This document shows, piece by piece, positions 24,513 to 34,534 of a stretch of DNA of 64,000 bases. The notes beneath the pieces were generated by a model, which did no database searches, was not told the DNA's origin, and saw only the letters and a list, made by a program, of their open reading frames with translations. Numbering within the stretch: the stretch's first letter is position 1; each line of letters begins with the position of its first letter. This DNA comes from Buddleja alternifolia. Its lineage: Eukaryota; Streptophyta; Magnoliopsida; Lamiales; Scrophulariaceae. Made by a program: the position numbers and the translations under genes. The stretch covers positions 10,791,077 to 10,855,076 of the forward strand of contig CM033408.1 in assembly GCA_019426215.1 (NCBI GenBank). Reading direction: 5' to 3'.

Positions 24513-25523
24513 ATGGGTGATAGTAGTAGCCCCCCACTTTTGATGAAATACCCAAAAATCAAGAATCCCACTTCTAAATATGCAATACTGAATAAGTTAC
24601 CCTGTTATCCCTCCCGCTACATGGATCCTCGTGCTATGCAGGCGATTGATATCTCGTTGAGTGGTTTTTGTGCAAAGTTGGAAGTTATGGGTTGGGAGGA
24701 ACTAAATTTCATGGATGAATCGAGTTACAACCGGCTCACATGCGAGTTTTTAAGCACCTTCGAGTATGGTGATGATACAGCTCGGTTTAGAATCGCAAAT
24801 AAAATCTATGAGAAGTCAAAACAGGAGATCGCGGATATATTTGGTTGGCTGATTGAAAACACCGAGTCCCTACTTGAAGTGGATGAGGATGCATTTTGGC
24901 AGGGAATTACTCGACTACCTAATGAGAAGTTTTCGGGATGCACGGCTAAGGCCACAGATATTGTCGACTATTCTCTCCGGTATTTACACCGAATCTTGGC
25001 ATTCACACTGTTTGGGCGAGGGTGTAGCGGAAAAGTATCCACAAAAGAACTTGGAGTTCTCTGGTGTTTTCAAACCGGCAAACGCGCAGACTTGACGAAG
25101 AGATTTGTTCAAGTGTCGAGACAGGAGAAGGGCCAACTACTAATCGGGGGACTTATTACCCGCATTGCCGAGCGGATCGGGGCATTCGATCGAACTAAGA
25201 CCGATCAAATTCCTATTGAGGGTCTGATGACAGTTGATATGAACCAGCTCGCCGGTATGCACCTTCTGAAGAAGAATCCAATAGGATTCGGTTTCATCCG
25301 AGTGCCGCACCCTCGGGAACGGAGTGATGCGGCATCAGAGGTTGTTACTCTCAACCCTCCAGTTCAAGATCCACCAACGAATAGTGCAGCAGGCACCTCA
25401 ACTAATTTCGATTGTCTTGACTGTCTTGAATCTCAATTTGCCATTCTTGCACAAAATCAAACCGAGTTGATGAGAACTCAAACAGAGATGATGAGACAAT
25501 ATCTGAGTATTTCATGTTTGTGA
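24513..25523 (+). CDS. Athila-ORF1-like / putative plant transposon protein, copy 1
   Basis: 336-residue ORF from ATG 24513 (MGDSSSPPLLMKYPKIKN). Central motifs such as RYLHRILAFTLFGRG, STKELGVLWCFQTGKR and LLIGGLITRIAERIG match the Athila ORF-1 / putative plant transposon protein families, which are of unknown biochemical role. No protease, RT or integrase lies nearby; here the gene sits inside a Mutator-like element. The C-terminus is a glutamine-rich helix (LAQNQTELMRTQTEMMRQ). Compared with copy 2, a short insertion near 25410 adds residues. One missing base near 25500 replaces the ending LSEYFMFVNFQPPPPPST with YLSISCL. An upstream in-frame TTG at 24495 was not chosen as the start. It may still be expressed. 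The family link is by pattern recognition only. Confidence 0.7.
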   Translation: MGDSSSPPLLMKYPKIKNPTSKYAILNKLPCYPSRYMDPRAMQAIDISLSGFCAKLEVMGWEELNFMDESSYNRLTCEFLSTFEYGDDTARFRIANKIYEKSKQEIADIFGWLIENTESLLEVDEDAFWQGITRLPNEKFSGCTAKATDIVDYSLRYLHRILAFTLFGRGCSGKVSTKELGVLWCFQTGKRADLTKRFVQVSRQEKGQLLIGGLITRIAERIGAFDRTKTDQIPIEGLMTVDMNQLAGMHLLKKNPIGFGFIRVPHPRERSDAASEVVTLNPPVQDPPTNSAAGTSTNFDCLDCLESQFAILAQNQTELMRTQTEMMRQYLSISCL

Positions 25524-25863
25524 ATTTCAACCACCGCCGCCTCCGTCAACATGACCAGCACCCTTTCACTCTAATCATAATGTTTATGTAGTTGACTTAT
25601 TCAAGTGTATGTTTAAGTGCTAGAAATTAAGGGCTTTCGATGGCCATGTACGTATGTTGCTGAATATATGACCTTTTTTTAGCGTACAATTTTACTGTGA
25701 TAGTGACATTACCTCCAACAAATTAGAACTATACAAATTAACACACGATTAAACATTACACACAAAGTAAAACATTGCACAAAATTAAACATTTTACACA
25801 AACTCCGAAATTGTCTCTATTGGTAATGAAAATTACTCACAATTAACAATTCAAACTACATTT

Positions 25864-26548
25864 TCATCAAATGCGATCACATTCCACACCAAACGCCTCA
25901 TCCTCGCTTTCAGAGTTGCTGGATTGATGGAAATCGTCAAAATCATCACAGTCATGTTGTTGCTTCACTTCATTATCTCTCTCATGTATGATGACACTCA
26001 ACAGCTGAATCATTTCATTTTCTCAATATGTTTTTAGTAGCGTTGGAAAGTCGGGATGCGAATCCATCAACATTACAAACTCTTTCACCTTGTCTCTGAA
26101 AATGAAGTACAAGCAAGAATCATTAGATGCCTCAATTTTTCCTTATAAGGATCTGCATTTTTTAGGGCTTCTCAATTCAGCTGTGCACCATAGGGCCTCT
26201 CAACAGTAAACGAGGAGGAAGCAAGCTGCACATTACACTCAAACTAACATATTTCGTTATTAAATAAGATATCATATATAGATTCTACAAATACTACCTG
26301 CGATGAGGATCAACACAGTTCTTTACTTTACACACAGCATACAATGTTGTCTCATACTCTGCATATATACAATCGTTTTGTTGGTCATAAATTAATGTTC
26401 TACAAGACTCCGTCCCCTTTTCTGAGAACACCACAGCAGCCAGTAACTCTGTGACCTCTGACCTCAGTCTTGTCCTGTAAAAACACGATTGACAATCCCC
26501 GGGTTTTCACAATTTCTCACAACACAGCAACCAACAACTCCACATAGC
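25864..26548 (-). pseudogene. Small MULE gene of unknown function, copy 1 (truncated)
   Basis: Reverse complement of the gene at 58603-59584. Its frame includes SCRTLIYDQQNDCIYAQYE and, in the last part, an acidic tail (SNSESEDEAFG in the other copy). Compared with copy 2 it has lost single bases at several places (near 26013, 26035, 26058, 26168 and 26500), breaking the frame. The 5' exons are missing because homology stops at 26548. It shares with copy 2 an in-frame TGA near the middle. Confidence 0.5.
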
Positions 26549-27815
26549 AAAACCGAAAGGTAGATAAGGCCTTGTGTACCAGCTACTCCAATTCTGATTG
26601 GTGAGTACCATTTGCCGATCTAGAACCACCAAGTAACGTGAATTCACTGACTCCATTTGTTCATTCATTTTTATCAACTTTAAAGAAGAACCAAGAAATA
26701 TACTACTAAAGTACGTGATCAAAACAATTGGAGCCCCCCTCCATTTAGTGATTCATTTCTATCAAACTTAAAGAAAGAACCCAAATAACTCAGTAATAAT
26801 GACATTAGCTCATCATTCCTCCTATGGTGACAATTCTATTGGAAGCCATGATTAGTCAAGTGGCTTTCCCTCCTGAAAACATCTTAATCCAACGGCGGCC
26901 CAAAGTGCTCTACCGAGTGCCTTGCGCGTCTAGAGCGGGTAACCCCTCGGTCGCCTAATATCAAATTTTATCAACTTCGGCTCAGTCACACCATTTATTT
27001 CCAAGTAGAGTATATTCTACGTGTCATCATGATTGTCACGCCCTTTTGTGAAATTACGTACGTGGTGTGGCTGCTCGTAAATAACTACAATTTCCTTTTC
27101 TCTTCTTTATTTATCCTTTTTATTGGTGGTCATCTTTTGGTTATCACAATACATTAATACGGTACTTTTATGATATATTTATCTATCGATAGTATCAGTT
27201 TACAAATATATAGTTTCATGAATGTATTTATATAAATGTCAAACAGTGGTATTGCACGATTGAGCGATGAGGAAAGTGTTCAGATATGAAGAACTGTAAA
27301 AAAGCAATAACCGACAAGGGCTAGAGAGGAAAGGTGATAATAATCGACATGGTAGTAGATGACCGGAGCAACGACCATAAATCAGTTGAAACACAACTCT
27401 TCTTTGACATGTGGATGATGACTTTATTTGGAGGAAGAGAAAGAAAAGAAAAGAACCGGGCAAGGCTCCTCTCTGATGCCGGCTTTACTGATTACAGAAT
27501 TTCTCCTCTTTTAGGAGTAAGGTCTATAATTGAGGTTTATCCTTGAATTATAATACCTCATGAGTGAAACTGGTGATATGGAATGGCCCCATATTCAGTT
27601 GGATTGTATTATTATTCTAATTAGTAGTCATTTTCTATTTTACTCATCGTCATTTTATCCAATTACAAATTTGTAATCTCAGTGAGAGATTATGCAATAA
27701 ATGATAGTGTTAGGTGCACATTGAGCCATCTCATGGCTTGAAGGTGTAAAAACTATGGCCGTCTTTTCTTATTTGCATCAATAAAATGATTTTGTCTTTA
27801 TCTTATTTACTTTTA
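26549..27815. other. Intergenic DNA, no gene seen
   Basis: Starts at the breakpoint of inverted-repeat arm 1. Only short ORFs, none convincing. 27800-27815 is the left flank of a MITE. Confidence 0.5.
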
Positions 27816-28622
27816 GGGTTAATTACACTAACTACCCCTCTTATATATAGTGTAATTACAGTCCAGTTCGCTTATTTTGAGCACATAACAGATAGCCCCC
27901 TCTGATAATAAAACATTACAATCGCCCCCTTCGGTAAAAAAACTAACAGAATTTGCTGACATCGTCAAAAACAAATCTAAACTTTCTATTTTGCCCTTGA
28001 GGGGGTGAATGTAATTTTTCATATTAAAGAGGATGTAATTGTAACTTTCAATTTAGTCTTAAATAAACAATTTTGTAAAGACTTGATAACATCTTGATAA
28101 TGAAGTGCCAATTTGATTTCTGCCAATTCGAATATTTTTTTTAAAATGAAAACATAAAATGAAAATATAAATTAGTTAGTTGCCAAAAAATATGAAATCA
28201 ATTACTAAATTTAAAAAAAAAAGTTGAAAGAAAATAAATATATGTAAATATAAGGTTTTAAGGAATTATAAAGGGTTATTGTGGAAAAATATTTAAAAAA
28301 AAAGAAAGAAAGAAAAGAGTAGCGGAAGTTAGTTGGGTGGTGGGGGATAAATATATGTAAGATTTCATTATAAGAGGGGGGAGCGTGAAACATGATCCAA
28401 CAAAGTCTACCGCATTGTAATTGCACAAAATAAGAAGGGTGTTAATGTAATTAACTTTTTAAAATGATTTTTTTATTTTTTTATTTGATTAATGGCTGTT
28501 AGTCAAAGGAGGGACGTAAATGTAAACTTTTATTATAAGAGGGACGTGTTTGTTATGGGCCACAAATAAGTGGACTGGACTATAATTACACTAAATAAGA
28601 GGGGTAGTTAGTGTAATAAACT
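27816..28622. mobile_element. MULE-type MITE with long TIRs and 10-bp flanking duplication
   Basis: Ends read GGGTTAATTACACTAACTAC and, inverted, AGTTTATTACACTAACTACC. The inverted match continues for over 60 bases, including CCCCTCTTAT, TAGTGTAATTA and CAGTCCAGT. Both sides are flanked by TTTACTTTTA (27806-27815 and 28623-28632). The 9-10-bp duplication and long TIRs point to a Mutator-type element. The interior is non-coding. Confidence 0.8.
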
Positions 28623-29330
28623 TTTACTTTTATAGTCTACATAAAGTCTCATGAATCATACACAGCTAAGGGAAGATTTGCGCACATGGGGTAGCGATTG
28701 CGGGACGCTCTCCAAGGCTGTGATCCTAAACTTAGTTCTTAAATCTTATCCATGGAAACTCTGAAAAATATGATATTTTTGTCTTCTCAAGGCTTGCTTA
28801 TGTATAGCATTCTCGTCAGAGAATACCTTGTCAACGTCAGTGCATGCATAAGGATCCATACTGCGTAGTGTGAGATTGATCACCCTTATTAGTATTCTAT
28901 ATTGGTTCCTTGTCGAACTTTGTATCCTAGAGTTACCTAGGTGTGAAACTAATCCTGAACGACCTAAGGTGTCACAATTGTGACGTGTGCAACCCACTGT
29001 GCGCTGAACTATTCCACGAGAATCACAAAGTAGGGTATTCTTGGTACAGTCTAATTATATGATGAAGCAGTTGATCTATAATCTATACTATTATAAAAAT
29101 ATGGATGATAGGGAATGATTTACTTTTCTTAACTTTTTTGTAATAGACAATAACCTTACATGAAGACTGTACTGTACAATTTGTTGTTGATATAATTATT
29201 GATTCATGCCGGAAGAACATTTTATTTTTGTTGTGTGACTTCTGTATGAACTTTCAGTTCTTTTCAGAAACATTAATATTATACATCAAATATTATTTTA
29301 CTTTATATTATTGTAATTTATATCTTTTGC
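28371..29330 (+). repeat. Duplicated segment A1 (pairs with 45277-46250)
   Basis: From CATGATCCAACAAAGTCT onward, this and 45277-46250 align closely, including the right half of the MITE and about 700 bp of its flank (TATAGTCTACATAAAGTCTC, CCTTGTCGAACTTTGTATCC). Differences are scattered substitutions plus about 50 extra bases in the second copy near 45385. The stretch has no convincing gene. Confidence 0.9.
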
Positions 29331-29349
29331 TGTTAAGAACCTAAAAAAG

Positions 29350-29350
29350 C

Positions 29351-29391
<41 letters not shown>
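29350..29391. repeat. (AT)n microsatellite
   Basis: About 20 uninterrupted AT units. Confidence 0.95.
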
Positions 29392-29392
<1 letters not shown>

Positions 29393-29640
29393 AACTAGCG
29401 ATGAAGGCTGATACTTGGCCACTCTCATGACTTGGGCTTCCGGGAGATTTATACTCTTGATGTGGATACATATATGGAGGGGCCCATGTGAACAATACAT
29501 GGGGAATAGTGTAGATCATCCCGGGAGCCCAGATCTCGGGAGTGGTTAAGAATCACTCGCAATAAAGACATTTATGTAATTGAAATGATGTACACCTTGT
29601 CGTATAAAAATGTTCACATTCAAATGCAATAGCCAATAAG

Positions 29641-30024
29641 CTATGATGCACGGATATTCTTAAAAATGACCATGTGCAGTATCTTATCAGTAATGTGCCC
29701 GTATCCAGTACGGATACTCCCAGATACCGTGTTCGGAGCATTTTTGAAGTGTTCAAAAATAAAAATAAAAGAGAAAATTCTGGATACCATATCCGAGAAA
29801 AAAAATTTAAGTATCCGACAAGTCTTGGATACCAGGTAGAGTATTTTTTAGATATTATACAATACTTTTTGGACTAAAATAGGAAAAGAGATATTATTTT
29901 TGGTCTTTTGTTACAAAATTAACACATAAAGTTAAACAAATGACAAAGAAATTTACAGAATTAGACAAAAAATTATTTGTATCAATGAATTTATCCAATC
30001 AAATTTATTTTTAAATATTATACT

Positions 30025-30062
<38 letters not shown>

Positions 30063-30163
30063 AGTATTCTCGGCGTATCGTATTCTAAATTTTGAGATTT
30101 GCCGTATTTCGTATCCATGTTGTATCGTACCCATATCCTCGTATCCGTATTTGTGCATCATAG
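29641..30163. mobile_element. hAT-type MITE with perfect 8-bp target duplication
   Basis: Terminal repeats CTATGATGCACGGATA and, inverted from the right end, CTATGATGCACAAATACGGAT. Both flanks carry CCAATAAG (29633-29640 and 30164-30171). The 523-bp interior is AT-rich and non-coding, with several GTATCC/GGATAC motifs and a TA microsatellite near 30028. Confidence 0.9.
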
Positions 30164-30447
30164 CCAATAAGTATTAAGAAAAGAGACGAGAAAGATTTAA
30201 AAAACTAATTTAAGAAATGGGAAGAGACGAGAGAGAAAAGAACAAGGCAAGGGGAAATGTTTTTTTAGGAAAATATGATGAAACTAGACCGGCTTAATTT
30301 TACTACTATTCATGTAAACTAGGGGTCGTGATAATGTAGATCTAGTATCTTTTCAAAAACACATTTACTCTTGTAACTATAGTAAAAATTCAATTTTGGT
30401 ACTCAAAGGCACGCTAACAATTTTACCCCTTATCCAGCCGACATCAC

Positions 30448-30710
30448 GTATTACCCAAAAAATCTAAACTAAATAAAAAATGGGAAAAGAATACTCCGCT
30501 ATCCCCAAATTACCTTAATTTTCTCTCTTTCAAGTTGATTCTTTAACCATCGAACCTTAATACCTTCGTCTATAGCTTTGAATTTTCATGTTTTCAAATG
30601 TTTCAACCCTAAATTCAAGACTCCTTTACATTTAGACCAAAATTCCCAAATCAAACAAATCTTAATTTTGGACTAGATGTGAGGCGCATCGATTGATGTT
30701 CAAATGTGTT
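30448..30710 (+). repeat. Duplicated segment A2 (pairs with 51083-51335)
   Basis: AATCTAAACTAAA through GGCGCATCGATTGATG matches 51083-51335 with few differences. With A1 it indicates one old duplication whose second copy was later split by a Copia insertion. Confidence 0.9.
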
Positions 30711-30754
30711 TTAAATAGAAATATTAGTTTTGAAATCAAACAAATCTTAATTTC

Positions 30755-32380
30755 CTACAATAAATAATTTCTATTTGTTTTAATTAGAAATATTAGTGAA
30801 TTCTAAATGAATTATATGACATGCTTTAGATATTGATGTGAATTCCATAATATAAGAAAATTTGAAAAATAAAATTTGAAGAAGAAAAATATTGGATTGT
30901 TGGTCCACTTTGTTATGTTCTTTTTTTATTTCATTAATTTTTAAATTTCATTAATAATTGAGTTATCGAATGACGAATTTCATTTCGTATAAGGTAGTAG
31001 AGACTAGAGATATATAAAAACATAAAAGAATAAATATTTACATTAAAACATATCTCAAAATTATGAGAGTTCACAACTAACACATAATTGAAATAGAGAA
31101 GAAAATATATGAAGAGAATTTTTTTTAGCTCCATATGCCTCTTGCGAAAAGAAACAAACGGGAACTTCACTGTAATAAATTAATAATTTTGTTCATTGTA
31201 TATATTCATAGGTACTATGTATCTAATATATTTTTATTTGATAATTTATTTAGTATTTTTATAAAAATGATAAATATTTTTTACATGGTAGTAAGTAATT
31301 TTGTAAATTACTACATATTTTTTCTACAATAAATAATTTTTATTTATTAAATAGAAATATTAGATTCTTAAGTGAACCGAAAATGAATTATATGACATGT
31401 TATAAACTTTTACGCCAATTCCATAACATAAGAAAATTTAAAAACAAAATTTGATGAAGAAAAATATTGGATTGTTGGTTCGCTTTATTATTTTATTTTT
31501 TATTTTTAATTCATTGATTTTTAATATTCTTTAAAAAATTTAGTAAGCAAATGACGAATTTCATTTAGTATTCGATAGTAAAGACAAAATCATAAAACAA
31601 TAAATATTTAAATTATAAGATAATTCAAAATTTTAAGAGTTCACAGTTAACACATAATTGAAATAATGAAGAAAGCATGAAGAGAAAGAATTTAGATCCA
31701 TATGTCTTTTGCAAAAATAAATAAACGGGAATTTCAGTTAGAATAAAATAAGAATTACCGTTGTTCGTTATATATAGTACTCTAATAAGTGAGTTACTTT
31801 TTCCTTGTATGTATTCATTAATAAAATGTATCTAATTTTCTTTGTTAGGTATATTATGGTATTTTCGTAAAAATGATAAATATAACTTTACATGGTGGTA
31901 ATTTTTTGTATATTTTATTACATATTTTCAATAAATAACTAAATTGTATTTGTGTAATTAGCAACATTAGACTCTTAAATGAATCCTAAATGAGTTATAT
32001 GACCAATTATAGATTTCGATGGGTATTTCACATCAATTTCATAACATAAGAAAATATGAAATTAAAATATGAAGGTAAAGATAGTGGGTCAGTCCGGGAT
32101 ATGCTTTTTTTTTTCTTAGTTCATTGATCTCAAATTTCGATCAAAAGATTTAGTTAGAAAATGACTAATTTTATTTGGTACATAACCATGGTAGTACAGA
32201 TAAGAGTATTAATAATAAGTATTAGAAAAGTATTCCAAAACTATGAGAGTTCACTACAAACATATGACTGAGAAAGTAAAATGGAATTATATGAAGAGAG
32301 ATAAAATTTTCATACTGTATACCTCTTGCAAAATGAACAAACATAAATTTTATTTAGAACTTATCTGTTCATTTTTTATT
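30755..32380 (+). repeat. Three diverged tandem copies of a ~590-bp AT-rich unit
   Basis: Landmarks recur in order. ATTATATGACATG is near 30808 and 31387, with TTATATGACCA near 31994. GAGAGTTCACA is near 31062, 31636 and 32244. CATGGTAGTAA is near 31284, with CATGGTGGTAA near 31891. No coding signal is seen. Confidence 0.8.
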
Positions 32381-32399
32381 TTTATTTTGTTTAACGATA

Positions 32400-34449
32400 A
32401 GGGGTAATAAAATTAACATTTTCATTTACATTTTGGTTGTAAATTGATACTCTTTGTAAATATGAAAGAGTAAGATAGTGGTCGAAAAAATGAGACAAAA
32501 TCTAAAAATTCACTATAGTGCATAAGGATAAACTCTAAATGGTTTTGGCTGATGTCCAATTATTTTTTCTTATAGCAATGTTCATAGTCCATGAAATGTT
32601 AGTATAATAAGAATAGATGGTAAATTACTTGCACGATCATTAGATTTGATTAGTGTACCTTCTTAAGTTTTTTGCAATAATAAAAATTACATTATCTGCC
32701 ACATATAGTAACACGTATTTGTCATATAGTATTAAGAAAATTGAAATAAAGAAAGATACCAAATAATTTAATTCATATAGACTATTATGAAATCATAAAC
32801 AACTAAAAGTTGTTTTGTTAATGTTTTCTTCCTACCAAATTAAAAGCACCTATGCTACATATACACATATATAAGAGAAATATACACACACAAAAAAAAC
32901 CTAAAAACCTAACTTTTATATAGATTATGAATTTATCATATTTTGCAGTTCTTAATATTTTTTAAAAATAAAACATTAATCTAATTCAAATTACACGACA
33001 ATAAGCAATTTGCTATCTTCCACCATAAGATTTTCTTAAATAAGTGATTCATAAACGCTTAATTAGTAGCAGTAGACTATTAGCTTAGCTCTGAATGAAA
33101 GAATAAGTTAACTTTGACATTTCTTCCACTTGAATTTCATAAATATTTTTCCTACAAATTTTAGGAGGGCGAGAACTCAAATTTTGTGTTGCGAATCAAT
33201 TATTTTCTCATGCATGAATGAATTTGAAGTTGTGAACTTTTAAATGTTTACATTGGGAGATCAAGTAATAAATGACACTAGCAATGTCATTTTTTTATTT
33301 TGTTATTTACCTTTTGAAATAACAATAGTAACATTATCACTCATTTGTAAAATTAGATTTAATTAAAGAAGTCAAAATAGATTAGATTTATTTTGCAATG
33401 ATTAAATTGGATTTAATTCATTATTAAATTAGATTTAATTGTTAAATTAGATTTAATAGTTAGATTAGATTTAACCCCTTAACTTCACATATGTGTTTAA
33501 ATTGCTTATGTGCTCTCTTTAATATGTGATGGTTGACACCTCTTATGGACTTAGATTTTATCGTTGTTTTTAATTGGGTTGTATTGGGCCGGAGTTTGAG
33601 CCCCACAAGATGTATCTTTCATTACATAGAATACTTGTATAGGCTTGCTTCTTTGTATTTATGTTAGATAGGCCCAAATAGAGCTTGGCGGAACCACGAA
33701 GTGCTTGGAGCCCGAAGATTAGAATCTTGTATAGGTGGAAGCTTTTGTAATAGATAGAAACCCTCCCCTGATTGGCCCGTTGGCTCAGGCCGATCTAGAA
33801 AAGTTCATATAAGTGTGTGATGATAGAATTGCTAGGCGTTTTCTATATTTACGTTTCCTTTACTGCGCTGTAACAAATTAATGTGCAAAGTGAGACTAAA
33901 ATTAAAGTAACATTACAATGTTATAATTCTCGCATTAGAAAAATACTGAGTAAGTAAAGGGACATTGGATGTCCTAGCTCTCCATCAAGCTTTAGAAGAT
34001 GGGTTCACTTCTAGTGTATGGCGACGTCCCGGAATAAGCGAGTCATGCATCAAGACGTGGTACTCTATCTTCTCTAGTGCATTTGATGCCTTCATGTCGA
34101 AGCGAATTTTGCCCCATATATCAAAAAAGGTTGCAAGGCATGATTAAATTGTTAGACTGAAAGGAGTTGATGGGAAAATGACTCAGATGGATCACCACCT
34201 ATATATCGAATAAGTTTTCAGTTCAGTGATCCATGAGCTAAAGGAGATTGAATATTCAGTTGGACGGAATGGTGTAAGACACCACCTCAAAGATCTAACA
34301 AGCCATATATCCAAAAAGTTTGCAACTTGTTTAGATCATTGAGGAATTCAATCACTCAATACAAAACCCATCCAACAAGATTTCCGATTATTGAAGTGGG
34401 AGTGCAATGTCTCGAGAAATGTAGTGGGAGCCAAGCAAACATTAAGTCC
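32400..34449. other. AT-rich intergenic DNA, no clear gene
   Basis: 33345-33475 has a short repeat of TTAAATTAGATTTAAT. 33540-33880 is more GC-balanced and reads like a fragment of an LTR or transcript. 33961-34390 has broken coding-like frames that could be 5' material of the following Copia relic. None could be assigned. Confidence 0.4.
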
Positions 34450-34534
34450 TTGTTTGCTTGAGTACATAATAACATATCTAATTGTAAATCTTGGTGTTTT
34501 CTATTTTAATTATCTCTCTCAATATAACCCATTA

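Larger units (their letters stand above)
16697..26548 (+). mobile_element. Mutator-like element, DUF1985-Ulp1 half (KI-MULE type)
   Basis: This stretch holds, in order, a DUF1985-Ulp1 pseudogene (+), palindromes, a hairpin-unit array, an Athila-ORF1-like gene (+) and the end of a small unknown gene (-). MULEs carrying DUF1985-Ulp1 genes are known in plants as Kaonashi elements. The proposed left terminus near 16697 (TTTGCAAAAAAAGGCTTCAT) resembles the terminus next to the transposase half near 53901 (CAAATACGCTTACTTTGCAA). The element stops abruptly at 26548, where homology to the inverted copy ends. It therefore lacks its transposase end here. Confidence 0.65.
21627..26548 (+). repeat. Inverted repeat arm 1 (pairs with 58895-63791)
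   Basis: Read on the opposite strand, the sequence from Ulp1 through the small gene reappears at 58895-63791. By eye the arms differ by scattered single-base losses, a few substitutions and one short insertion near 25410. Homology ends sharply at 26548/58895. At the other end it is lost in the N gap. Confidence 0.95.

Noticed and set aside
28746..28997. Minus-strand ORF repeated at 45717-45938
   Set aside because: It recurs only because the DNA segment is duplicated; no family match and no splice context.
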